Below are positions 6,896 to 14,063 of a DNA stretch of 39,458 bases, in pieces (within the stretch, counting starts at the first letter, position 1; each line of letters begins with the position of its first letter). The notes beneath the pieces are model-generated. The model had not been told where the DNA came from. It saw nothing but the letters and a program-made list of their open reading frames with translations, and searched no databases. The DNA lies in NCBI GenBank assembly GCA_029101205.1, contig JAQXQO010000036.1:1-39458 (forward strand). The letters run 5' to 3'. The DNA comes from Coriobacteriales bacterium. Lineage in GTDB: Bacteria > Actinomycetota > Coriobacteriia > Coriobacteriales > Atopobiaceae. A program made the translations under genes and the position numbers.

Positions 6896-8947
6896 ATGAC
6901 ACGCAAGCGCCCGCACCACGGCAACCGCCGGCACGGCCAGCACCCGGTACACGCGAAGCCTCGTGCCACTTACGTCGGCACGCTGCGAGTGGCAAGGCCC
7001 GGTGCCGCCTTCGTGCAGACACCCGAGGGGGAGTTCCCCGTGGCGCCGCGCGGCGTGCGCGAGGGGATGGATGGCGATGAGGTCCAGGTGACCTTGCAGG
7101 CACCTCACGGCCATGCGGGCCGTGAGGGTACGCGCATGGCCTACGTGCAGGGCGTGCTGCACCGGGCTACCCACACGTTCCTGGGCACGTACGACCAGCT
7201 GGACCCCCTGGGGGCCGTGGTGCCCCTGGACGCCCGCATGAAGCGCGACTTCTTTGTCCTGCCCGAGGACGACAGCCCCCGGCGCCTGGGAGTCCAGCCT
7301 GCGGACGTCGTCGTGGCGCGCATCCTGGAGTACCCCTCGCGGCAGAGCGCCGGCGTCGTCACCATAGACCGGCGGGTGGGGTCATCCGCGGAGCTCGACA
7401 TGGACATGGAGGCCGTCATAGCCTCCTTCGGCCTGGAGACCGCGTTCTCTGACGCAGCGCTGGCCGAGGCGAACGCCTGCCAGGCCGACGTCGAGGGCGC
7501 GCTGGTGTCCGACCCCTCCCGCGTGGACCTGCGCCAGGAGTGCTGCGTCACGGTGGACCCTACCGACGCGCGCGACTTCGACGATGCCGTCAGCGCCCGC
7601 AGGACCGACGACGGCTACGAGGTGGGCGTGCACATCGCCGACGTGACGCACTACCTGCCCTGGGGAGGCCCGGCGGACCTCGAGGCCCGTCGGCGCACGT
7701 GCTCGGTCTATCTGGCGGACCGGGTGCTGCCCATGCTGCCTGAGCATCTGTGCAACGACGTGTGCTCGCTCGTCCCGAACGAGGACAGGCTGTGCATGAG
7801 CGTCAGGCTGACGCTGGACTCCCACGGCAACGTGCGCTCCGCAAAGGCGGCGAAGTCCGCCATTCGCTCGAAGGCGCGGCTGGACTACGACACGGTCGAG
7901 CGCTTCCTGGAGGGGGACGCCGACGAGGGGCGGCTGGCGGCGGACGCCGGGGTGGCGAGGTCCGTGGCCCAGGGGCTGCGCGTGTTGGACGAGGTGGCGC
8001 GCCTGCGCCAGCGCGTTCGCAGGGAGCGCGGGGCAGTGGACTTCGACACGAAGGAGGCAAAGGTCACCCTGGACCAGGACGGTACCCCCACGGGGGTCGT
8101 GGTACGCCAGAAGACCCGCGCCACCTCCCTCATAGAGGAGGCCATGCTCATGGCGAACGAGGCGGTTGCCGCCATGCTGGCCCAGAGGGACTGGCCGGCG
8201 GCGTTTCGCGTGCACGAGTCGCCCGCTCCGGACGACCTGCGCTCGTGCGTGGGCGTGCTCATGGAGCTGGACGCCCTGCACGCGGACGAGGTGGACCGAC
8301 TCGTGGCTGGGGACCCCCACACGATCCAGCAGGTTCTGGACCGGGTGCGCGGCACGTCTGAGGAGTACCTCGCAAACGCGCTTCTGCTACGCGCCCAGAA
8401 GCGTGCCATATATCTGCCGCACAACCAGGGCCACTATGCCCTGGGCGCGCGGGCGTACTGCCACTTCACCTCACCCATCCGCCGCTATCCCGACGACGTG
8501 GTGCACCGGGCGCTGAAGGCCATGCTGGCCGGCCAGGCGGGCTCGCGCGAGCAGCGCCAGATCGAGACCAGGCTGCCCCAGATATGCCGCGACTGCTCGG
8601 AACGCGAGCGCGTGGCCGACTCCGCGTCGCGCGCATCCCAGAAGTGCAAGATGGCCCAGCTGTACGCCGAGAAGATCGGCCAGTCCTTCTCGGGCATAGT
8701 GGTGGGGGTCGAGCGCTTCGGGCTCTTCGTCATGCTGGACGACACCTGCGCCGAGGGGCTTCTGCCCACGCGTGCGCTGGGCGAGGGGTGGTGCCGCTTC
8801 GATGCCGACAGGATGACCCTGACGGGCGAGTCGTCGGGCAGGGTCTGGCGCCTGGGCAAGCGCGTCGCCGTGCGCGTGACCGACGCGAACCCGTCCCGCG
8901 GCCAGATCGACTTCGAGCTTGCGTCGGCTCCCCGCGCGGGACGCTAG
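6896..8947 (+). CDS. rnr: Ribonuclease R / RNase II family 3'-5' exoribonuclease
   Basis: Processive 3'-5' exoribonuclease that degrades structured RNA, including non-stop mRNAs released by trans-translation. Order of parts in the 683 residues: a basic N-terminus, two cold-shock-like RNA-binding domains (to about residue 160), the RNB catalytic domain with the Asp cluster DPTDARDFDDAV (about 221-232), and a C-terminal S1 domain (GIVVGVERFGLFVML...GLLP). It is shorter than E. coli RNase R because the N-terminal helix-turn-helix and Lys-rich tail are missing. ATG 6896 has ttggagatg upstream. smpB and ssrA lie close downstream, which fits a shared role in ribosome rescue. Confidence 0.93.
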   Translation: MTRKRPHHGNRRHGQHPVHAKPRATYVGTLRVARPGAAFVQTPEGEFPVAPRGVREGMDGDEVQVTLQAPHGHAGREGTRMAYVQGVLHRATHTFLGTYDQLDPLGAVVPLDARMKRDFFVLPEDDSPRRLGVQPADVVVARILEYPSRQSAGVVTIDRRVGSSAELDMDMEAVIASFGLETAFSDAALAEANACQADVEGALVSDPSRVDLRQECCVTVDPTDARDFDDAVSARRTDDGYEVGVHIADVTHYLPWGGPADLEARRRTCSVYLADRVLPMLPEHLCNDVCSLVPNEDRLCMSVRLTLDSHGNVRSAKAAKSAIRSKARLDYDTVERFLEGDADEGRLAADAGVARSVAQGLRVLDEVARLRQRVRRERGAVDFDTKEAKVTLDQDGTPTGVVVRQKTRATSLIEEAMLMANEAVAAMLAQRDWPAAFRVHESPAPDDLRSCVGVLMELDALHADEVDRLVAGDPHTIQQVLDRVRGTSEEYLANALLLRAQKRAIYLPHNQGHYALGARAYCHFTSPIRRYPDDVVHRALKAMLAGQAGSREQRQIETRLPQICRDCSERERVADSASRASQKCKMAQLYAEKIGQSFSGIVVGVERFGLFVMLDDTCAEGLLPTRALGEGWCRFDADRMTLTGESSGRVWRLGKRVAVRVTDANPSRGQIDFELASAPRAGR

Positions 8948-9068
8948 GGCGCCGCGCAACGAGACCCCCGCGAATGGGTATGCTTAGCAGATGGTGACAG
9001 ACGCGCCTGCGTCCCCACCCGTTTGCTCACACTCACTTTGCGGGGGTTTCCTCGCGGGAGGTCTTGAA

Positions 9069-9983
9069 TTGCAACAGCCGAACACCATCCTGACCGAGGA
9101 CCTCGAGCGCGCGGAGGGCCTACTTCTGCAGGACCAGGCCCAGATGGCGCAGGAGCTCCTGCAGCGCCGCGCCTCCGACGCCGAGGCCTACGTGGACGCC
9201 AACTGCCCCACCACCTCCGACCAGCAGTTCTTCAGCTTTCCGACGCCGTTTGACTACCTGGCCTACGTCAGGGTCGAGAAGGACCCGCGCACGCTGTACG
9301 ACGTGGGCGAGCCGCTGAACCGCCTGTACAACGACCTGGCCCGCGCCGACGTCATGACCAGCGACTACCAGGGCGCCCTTGAGGCGCTGCGCCAGGCCGT
9401 GCGCTGGAACCCCATGGACTGCGCCGCCCGCCTGAACCTGGCGGACCTGTACCACGCCGCGGACAACGAGGACGAGTACCTGGCGCTGACCTACTCCGTC
9501 TTTGAGCGCGCCAGCCATCCCGAGCACCTGGTGCGGGCATTTCTGGTCTTCTCGAACTGGTTCCAGAAGCAGGGAAAGACCCAGGCCTCCGCGGCCGCCC
9601 TGCGTGCGGCTCGCAGCTTCCAGGTCAGCGACTCCTCGCTCTCCGCCGCCCTGGAACTGGCCAAGGGCACGCCGCGCGACCCCGACAGCCTGAGCGACCA
9701 GGAGGCGGCGGACGCCCTCTCGGCCGAGGGGCTGCCGTACGGCGCCAACGCCGAGATCGCCATCTGCCTTCTGCAGTGCGCCCTCGACGAGGCCCAGCAG
9801 GGCAACAAGGAGGACGCCGCCCGCTTTACGCTGCGCTCGCGCGATCTCATAGGCGAGCCCGCGTCCATGGCGCTGCTGAAGGCGCTGCGGGAAGTGGACG
9901 ACGAGCCCTCCGAGGGCCCAGACGCGCCGTCGGACGGCCATGTCACGGACGCCCCCGCGCAGGGGGAGGACCACAATGCCTAA
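9069..9983 (+). CDS. TPR-like helical repeat protein, function unknown
   Basis: I do not recognise a named family. TTG 9069 (304 residues) is preferred because gcgggaggt ends seven bases upstream. The frame is open back to an ATG at 8991, but that would add 26 unconvincing residues. The middle section reads as tetratricopeptide helices (MTSDYQGALEALRQAVRWNPMDCAARLNLADLYHAA, shown here only as its key run ALEALRQAVRWNP). The rest is Ala/Leu/Glu-rich helix, with an acidic tail and no signal peptide or membrane segment. Its stop overlaps the smpB start (ATGCCTAA), so it is translationally coupled to smpB and sits between rnr and smpB. A scaffold role in RNA or ribosome quality control is possible but is inferred only from position. 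Confidence 0.75.
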   Translation: MQQPNTILTEDLERAEGLLLQDQAQMAQELLQRRASDAEAYVDANCPTTSDQQFFSFPTPFDYLAYVRVEKDPRTLYDVGEPLNRLYNDLARADVMTSDYQGALEALRQAVRWNPMDCAARLNLADLYHAADNEDEYLALTYSVFERASHPEHLVRAFLVFSNWFQKQGKTQASAAALRAARSFQVSDSSLSAALELAKGTPRDPDSLSDQEAADALSAEGLPYGANAEIAICLLQCALDEAQQGNKEDAARFTLRSRDLIGEPASMALLKALREVDDEPSEGPDAPSDGHVTDAPAQGEDHNA

Positions 9984-10446
9984 GCGCCAAAAGAAGACCA
10001 TCGCGCGAAACCGCTCGGCCCACCACGCCTACTTCATAGACGAGACGTTCGAGGCGGGCCTCGTGCTGACCGGCACCGAGGTCAGGAGCCTGCGAGAGCG
10101 CGGCTGCCAGATCACCGACTCGTTCTGCCAGGTCAGGGGCGGAGAGGTGTGGCTGGTCGGCGTGCACATGCACCCGTACTCCAACGGCAGCATCTGGAAC
10201 GTGGACCCCGACCGTCGCCGCAAGCTGCTGCTGCACAAGCGCCAGATACGCTACCTCAGCCAGAAGCTGCAGGCCAAGGGCCTGGCCCTGGTGCCGTTGG
10301 AGCTGTACTTCGATGAGAGTAACCGAGTAAAGCTGGCGATCGGTCTCGGACGTGGTAAAAAGCTCTACGACAAGCGCCAGGACATGGCGCAGCGACAGGC
10401 CCAGAGGGACATCCAAAGGGCTCTGAAGGAGAGGTCACGGGGTTAG
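9976..10446 (+). CDS. smpB: SsrA-binding protein SmpB
   Basis: SmpB binds tmRNA and delivers it to ribosomes stalled on non-stop mRNA. The 156 residues contain the family blocks IARNRSAHHAYFIDETFEAGLVLTGTEVRSL and GLALVPLELYF (each a recognisable SmpB segment) and the basic C-terminal tail (GRGKKLYDKRQDMAQRQAQR) that enters the mRNA channel. Start ATG 9976 follows aggggagga and overlaps the end of the TPR gene by eight bases. Its RNA partner ssrA lies about 0.9 kb downstream on the other strand, and rnr lies upstream. Confidence 0.97.
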   Translation: MPKRQKKTIARNRSAHHAYFIDETFEAGLVLTGTEVRSLRERGCQITDSFCQVRGGEVWLVGVHMHPYSNGSIWNVDPDRRRKLLLHKRQIRYLSQKLQAKGLALVPLELYFDESNRVKLAIGLGRGKKLYDKRQDMAQRQAQRDIQRALKERSRG

Positions 10447-10456
10447 GGGCATAACC

Positions 10457-10960
10457 ATGGACGCTCGTGCGTTGTTCAAGTTCCAGTCGGGGCTCTACGT
10501 CGTTTCCGCGCAGGACGGGGATGACGTCGGCGCCTGCATCATCAACACCGGCCTACAGCTGACGTCGGACCCACTGCAGGTGGAGGTCGTGGTAAACAAG
10601 CAAAACCACACCGAGGGCGTCATCGAGCGCGCCGGCCACTTCGCGCTGACCGTAGTCACCGAGGAGGCCGACATGCTGTACGTGGGCCGCTTCGGCTTTA
10701 GGACGTCCGCGAACTTCCAAAAGTTCGATGGCGTGCCGACCGAGCACACCGCCCTGGGCGACCCGTACACCACGCAGGCGGCGGCCAGCGTGGTGGCCTG
10801 TCGCGTTGTCCAGAAGCTGGACGTGGGGACGCACGTGATCTTCGTGGGCCAGGTCGAGGATGCCAAGGTGCTGTCCGACGCGCACCCCATGACCTACGAG
10901 TACTACCACACCGTTCTGAAGGGAAAGACCCCGCCAAAGGCGTCTTCGTACGTTGGCTAG
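10457..10960 (+). CDS. Flavin reductase-like FMN-binding protein
   Basis: The 167 residues match the flavin reductase domain found alone or fused to rubredoxin in anaerobes (split-barrel FMN-binding fold). Characteristic stretches are ALFKFQSGLYVVSA at the N-terminus, ACIINTGLQLTSDPLQVEVVVNK, FALTVV, FGFRTSANFQKF and HVIFVGQVEDAKVL. The start follows the smpB stop by ten bases. The next gene encodes a rubredoxin, so the pair probably passes electrons from reduced flavin to the rubredoxin, perhaps for oxygen or peroxide detoxification. The partner enzyme is not in the window. Confidence 0.85.
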   Translation: MDARALFKFQSGLYVVSAQDGDDVGACIINTGLQLTSDPLQVEVVVNKQNHTEGVIERAGHFALTVVTEEADMLYVGRFGFRTSANFQKFDGVPTEHTALGDPYTTQAAASVVACRVVQKLDVGTHVIFVGQVEDAKVLSDAHPMTYEYYHTVLKGKTPPKASSYVG

Positions 10961-11023
10961 CGTTTGCTACTATGGTGTCATCCCTTATGGGAAAGATTCT
11001 TAACAACAAAGGAGAGGATCAGC

Positions 11024-11167
11024 ATGGCAGAGGAGAAGAAGACCTACACGTTCCGTTGCACCGTGTGCGGCTACGAGGTCACGGTGGACACCCCCGAGCT
11101 GCCCGAGGACTACGTCTGCCCCGTGTGCGGCGTCGGCCCCGACATGTTCGAGCTCGTCGAGGAGTAG
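11024..11167 (+). CDS. Rubredoxin-like small iron protein
   Basis: A 47-residue protein with the two rubredoxin knuckles, CTVCGYEV and [12 protein letters not shown], that bind one iron through four Cys. It is slightly shorter than classical rubredoxin (about 53 residues). The true start is ATG 11024 with aaaggagagg upstream; the frame is open back to 10964 but has no other good start. With the preceding flavin reductase gene it recreates the domain pair that is fused in so-called high-molecular-weight rubredoxins. A rubredoxin-type electron carrier is secure; the acceptor is unknown. Confidence 0.88.
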   Translation: MAEEKKTYTFRCTVCGYEVTVDTPELPEDYVCPVCGVGPDMFELVEE

Positions 11168-11193
11168 CTCCTCGCAATTGCGTAGGTGACGCG

Positions 11194-11226
11194 AAGGCCC
11201 CCGGGATGCGTCCCGGGGGCCTTTCT
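11194..11226 (+). terminator. Intrinsic terminator after the rubredoxin gene
   Basis: A perfect 13-bp stem AAGGCCCCCGGGA / TCCCGGGGGCCTT (11194-11223) with a TGCG tetraloop is followed by a T-rich end. It terminates the plus-strand rnr-smpB-rubredoxin run. Confidence 0.9.
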
Positions 11227-11258
11227 CGTGAGAGGGGTCGGCGGAAGAGCCGGACGCA

Positions 11259-11298
11259 CAAAAAAGCCCCGCCGCGCGAGTCGCCACGCGGCGGGGCT
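11259..11298 (-). terminator. Intrinsic terminator of ssrA (minus strand)
   Basis: On the minus strand AGCCCCGCCGCG (11298-11287) pairs with CGCGGCGGGGCT (11276-11265), and the T run from 11264 downward follows. It lies ten bases past the mature 3' CCA of tmRNA, so the two convergent transcripts each have their own terminator. Confidence 0.9.
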
Positions 11299-11307
11299 GG
11301 GTGCACA

Positions 11308-11676
11308 TGGTGGAGGCGCGGAGAATCGAACTCCGGTCCAAAACAACTCCCTGATGGGTTTCTCCAAGCTCAGTTGCCAGTTGGGTTTCGGACGTTTCGC
11401 ACCTGGCGACCCGCGCTCGGCGTCCTAACCGGTTCGGTCTTGGCGCGAGGCATACCGATAACGTCCGCGCGTGCATCCCCCTAAGATGACACCGCACCGG
11501 CGGCAGGGGAGACCACCGGATTGGCGTGCTGGTTAGTTAAAACTAAGCAGCAAGAGCCAGAGGCTCATAAGAAGAATTGTTGTCAATTAAATTTGACGGT
11601 GTCACTGTTTTACGTGGAGAGACGACCACGGCTTGCTTCCCATCTCAGACTTGCCCTGTCGAAACCAGTCGCCCCC
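11308..11676 (-). ncRNA. ssrA: Transfer-messenger RNA (tmRNA)
   Basis: The 369-nt RNA on the minus strand rescues stalled ribosomes with SmpB. The 5' end GGGGGCG (11676-11670) pairs with CGCCTCC before the 3' ACCA (end 11308) to form the acceptor stem, with one G-U pair. The 5' segment GGGGGCGACTGGTTTCGACA is the classic tmRNA start. The T-arm CGGAG-TTCGATT-CTCCG is intact. The tag frame runs from a resume codon GAC at 11584 (preceded by the UANNN pattern) to TAG at 11543 and encodes DNNSSYEPLALAA, giving (A)DNNSSYEPLALAA. The resume codon is my inference; the ALAA end is clear. Neighbouring smpB and rnr support the assignment. Confidence 0.97.
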
Positions 11677-11685
11677 AGCTGAAGG

Positions 11686-11714
11686 GAGCCAAATGGCCAC
11701 CATGCGATTGTCAA
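11686..11714 (-). promoter_or_regulatory. Candidate ssrA promoter
   Basis: On the minus strand a consensus -35 TTGACA (11714-11709) is followed after 17 bases by a poor -10 TGGCTC (11691-11686). The start would fall a few bases upstream of the mature 5' end at 11676, consistent with RNase P trimming. The -10 is weak, so confidence is limited. Confidence 0.4.
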
Positions 11715-11798
11715 CGATGCTGAGTATACCCCCGACCCCACGGCGCTATACCTGCGGCCGTATGGGCATTTCGTGACGGCGCCGACGGGCCGTGTGGG

Positions 11799-11825
11799 TT
11801 GGCGCGCGTGCGCTTAGGGGATAAT
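11799..11825 (+). promoter_or_regulatory. Candidate promoter of the patatin-like gene
   Basis: TTGGCG (11799-11804) and GATAAT (11820-11825) are separated by 15 bases, slightly short. The -10 is good and the expected start near 11832 leaves a ~48-nt leader before the ATG at 11880. Confidence 0.4.
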
Positions 11826-11879
11826 GGCAACGTTCGGCTTTTCCGGCATCCGCCGGGCACACGCGTGGGAGGTCCAGAC

Positions 11880-12830
11880 ATGGCTGCAGGCACACAGATC
11901 GCGAGCGGGGGCTGTGCCCTCGTGCTGGAGGGCGGCGGCTATCGTGGCGTGTTCACGGCAGGCGTCCTGGACGTCCTCATGGAGAATGGCGTATACGGCT
12001 TCCAGAGCGTCTGGGGCACTTCCGCGGGTGCGCTGAACGCCACGGGGTTCAAGTCGCACCAGCCGGGTCGCACCATTCGCGTGATGCTGGCCTTCCGCGA
12101 CGACCCCAGGATGATGTCGTTCAGGTCACTGGCACGGACCGGCAACTTCACGGGCGGCGACTTCCTGTACCACGAGGTGCAGGACAGCCTGGACCCCTGT
12201 GACGTGCGGACGTTCAACCAGAACCCCCTGCCCATGTACTGCGTCGCCACCGACGTCGTGTTCGGCGCTCCGGCGTACCTGCAGGTCAAATGCCTGCCAG
12301 ACGACGTGCAGCGCATTCAGGCCTCGGCGTCCCTGCCCCTGGTGTCCCGGATGGTGCAGCTGGACGGTCACCGCTACCTGGATGGCGGCACCACCGACTC
12401 CGTGCCGGTGGAGGTGGCCCTGGGCCTGCGCGACGGCGCGCCCGAGGGCTACCAGCCCGCCTCGAGGGCGCTCGTGGTGCTGACGCAACACCGCAGCTAC
12501 GTCAAGGACGGCGCCACCGAGCGCCTGGCCGTGCGCTCGCATCGCTACGACGAGTACCCCTACTACCTCGAGGCGCTGCGCACCCGCGCGCAGCGCTACA
12601 ACCGGCAGCGCCAGCACATCTGGGACCTCGAGGGCCAGGGCCGGGCGCTGGTGTTCGCCCCGTCGAAGCCCGTCGAGGTGTCGACGGCCGAGCGCGAGGG
12701 CGGGCCGCTTCTGGCCCTCTACATCGACGGCCGTCAGCAGGCGCAGGCGCGCCTGGACGAGATCCGGCGCTTCGTCCGGCAGGGCTCCGACCAGACCGGC
12801 CGCCCTGCCCCAGACCGCCCGCGGGGCTAG
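11880..12830 (+). CDS. Patatin-like phospholipase
   Basis: Serine hydrolase of the patatin family, acting on phospholipids or other lipid esters, probably in the cytoplasm since no signal peptide is seen. In the 316 residues the oxyanion loop EGGGYRG lies at about 17-23, the nucleophile elbow GTSAG has Ser48, and the catalytic Asp is D168 in YLDGGTTDSVP, so the dyad is intact. It matches the bacterial YjjU-type subgroup (GVFTAGVLDVLMENG). ATG 11880 has gggaggt upstream; an upstream in-frame start at 11799 falls in the promoter. It stands alone between ssrA and rplM and has its own terminator. Confidence 0.9.
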   Translation: MAAGTQIASGGCALVLEGGGYRGVFTAGVLDVLMENGVYGFQSVWGTSAGALNATGFKSHQPGRTIRVMLAFRDDPRMMSFRSLARTGNFTGGDFLYHEVQDSLDPCDVRTFNQNPLPMYCVATDVVFGAPAYLQVKCLPDDVQRIQASASLPLVSRMVQLDGHRYLDGGTTDSVPVEVALGLRDGAPEGYQPASRALVVLTQHRSYVKDGATERLAVRSHRYDEYPYYLEALRTRAQRYNRQRQHIWDLEGQGRALVFAPSKPVEVSTAEREGGPLLALYIDGRQQAQARLDEIRRFVRQGSDQTGRPAPDRPRG

Positions 12831-12853
12831 AATTCGACTCCTCTGGGCCGACT

Positions 12854-12909
12854 GCCCTTCTTGCCTGGCGCATGTTTGTGAAGGCCAAGTGAGAAGGGCT
12901 TTCTTTATT
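12854..12909 (+). terminator. Intrinsic terminator after the patatin-like gene
   Basis: GCCCTTCT (12854-12861) pairs with AGAAGGGC (12892-12899). An inner TGGC/GCCA pairing and an internal loop follow, and the stem is followed by tttctttatt. The left arm contains the recurring CTTCTTGCC motif discussed in the findings. Confidence 0.65.
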
Positions 12910-12941
12910 AGAAATACATGGCCAAAGGTGCAATCGGGCTG

Positions 12942-12947
12942 TATAAT
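12942..12947 (+). promoter_or_regulatory. TATAAT -10 box ahead of rplM
   Basis: A consensus TATAAT lies about 105 bases upstream of rplM. The -35 position (around 12919-12924) is poor (tggcca). Expected transcription start is near 12954, giving a leader of about 98 nt. Confidence 0.5.
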
Positions 12948-13000
12948 TTCAAGGCTTTTGCTCACACAGAGCCCCGTAATCTCTGATAGTTAAAAGCATC

Positions 13001-13022
13001 GACGGCCGGTCCAGCGGTCGTC
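13001..13022 (+). promoter_or_regulatory. Leader hairpin upstream of rplM
   Basis: GACGGCCG (13001-13008) and CGGTCGTC (13015-13022) form eight consecutive pairs (one G-U) around a 6-nt loop, ending about 18 bases before the ggaggag ribosome-binding site. Ribosomal-protein leaders often bind the encoded protein for feedback; L13 leaders are known in other bacteria. Function here is inferred. Confidence 0.4.
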
Positions 13023-13051
13023 AGCGGACAAAGTTTAGTTGGAGGAGTCAA

Positions 13052-13492
13052 GTGAAGAAGTCGACTCATTACGCCAAGGCTGGCGAGGTCGAGCGCAAGT
13101 GGGTGCTCGTTGACGCCGATGGCGCCACGCTCGGCCGTCTGGCAACGCAGGTTGCCATGATTCTTCGCGGCAAGAACAAGCCCCAGTACACGCCCAACGC
13201 CGACACCGGCGACTTCGTGGTCGTCATCAACGCCGACAAGGTCGTCCTCACCGGCAACAAGGCCGATTCCAAGTCCGATTGGCGCTACTCTGGCTACCTG
13301 GGTGGCCTGAAGTTCGAGTCCTTCAAGGAGGCCATGGCCAAGCACCCCGAGCGTGTCATCGAGCACGCCGTCAAGGGCATGCTGCCTAACTCGACCCTGG
13401 GTCGCAAGCAGTTCACCAAGCTCAAGGTCTACGCTGGCCCCGAGCACCCGCACACCGCTCAGAACCCCGTCAAGATCGATCTGGAGGCTTAA
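13052..13492 (+). CDS. rplM: 50S ribosomal protein L13
   Basis: Large-subunit ribosomal protein. The 146 residues contain the family blocks [41 protein letters not shown] and [12 protein letters not shown]. The start is GTG at 13052, fixed by ggaggag seven bases upstream. rpsI follows after three bases; the rplM-rpsI pair is conserved across bacteria. Codon use is strongly biased, as expected for a highly expressed gene. Confidence 0.98.
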   Translation: MKKSTHYAKAGEVERKWVLVDADGATLGRLATQVAMILRGKNKPQYTPNADTGDFVVVINADKVVLTGNKADSKSDWRYSGYLGGLKFESFKEAMAKHPERVIEHAVKGMLPNSTLGRKQFTKLKVYAGPEHPHTAQNPVKIDLEA

Positions 13493-13495
13493 CCG

Positions 13496-13891
13496 ATGGC
13501 TGACAACTCCGCTGTTTACACCGGTACCGGCCGTCGTAAGGAGGCCACCGCGCGCGTGCGCCTGGTCCCCGGCACCGGCAAGATCATCGTCAACGGCCGC
13601 GACGCCGCCCAGTACTTTGGCCGTCAGCAGCTCGTCGACAACGCAACCGCGCCCTTCCGCGTGACCGACACCGTCGACCACTTCGACGTCTACGCCAACT
13701 GCGACGGCGGCGGCATCAACGGCCAGTCCGGCGCCATCCGCCTGGGCATCGCCCGCGCCCTGCTGCAGGCCGGCGACTACCGTGCCGACCTCAAGAAGGC
13801 CGGCTTCCTGACCCGCGACGCCCGCGCCGTCGAGCGCAAGAAGTACGGCCTGAAGAAGGCTCGTAAGCGTCCGCAGTTCTCGAAGCGCTAG
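13496..13891 (+). CDS. rpsI: 30S ribosomal protein S9
   Basis: Small-subunit ribosomal protein of 131 residues. It has the [26 protein letters not shown] block and [19 protein letters not shown]. The invariant basic C-terminus ([12 protein letters not shown]) reaches the P-site tRNA anticodon. It starts three bases after rplM and ends with a strong terminator 25 bases downstream. Confidence 0.98.
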   Translation: MADNSAVYTGTGRRKEATARVRLVPGTGKIIVNGRDAAQYFGRQQLVDNATAPFRVTDTVDHFDVYANCDGGGINGQSGAIRLGIARALLQAGDYRADLKKAGFLTRDARAVERKKYGLKKARKRPQFSKR

Positions 13892-13916
13892 TTATTCTGT
13901 TTGCATCACCCCTTCC

Positions 13917-13950
13917 GCCCTGCCAGGCTCCGCTTGGCAGGGCTTTTTTA
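13917..13950 (+). terminator. Intrinsic terminator of rplM-rpsI
   Basis: GCCCTGCCA (13917-13925) pairs perfectly with TGGCAGGGC (13935-13943) and is followed by six T residues. Confidence 0.93.
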
Positions 13951-13957
13951 TGGTGTA

Positions 13958-13987
13958 TTGGCTATGCCCCCTCGCGTGCGGAATAAT
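13958..13987 (+). promoter_or_regulatory. Candidate glmM promoter
   Basis: TTGGCT (13958-13963) and AATAAT (13982-13987) are separated by 18 bases directly after the rpsI terminator. The predicted leader is about 70 nt. Confidence 0.5.
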
Positions 13988-14063
13988 AGGTCTGTTAGCG
14001 GCACGACAGCTTGTCTGCGCACGTCATCCGTATGCGTGACTGCGCCACGTGAAGGAGAACAGC

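Noticed and set aside
11308-11676. Insertion of a mobile element at ssrA, a common integration site
   Set aside because: No integrase, direct repeat of the tmRNA 3' end or composition change is seen on either side.
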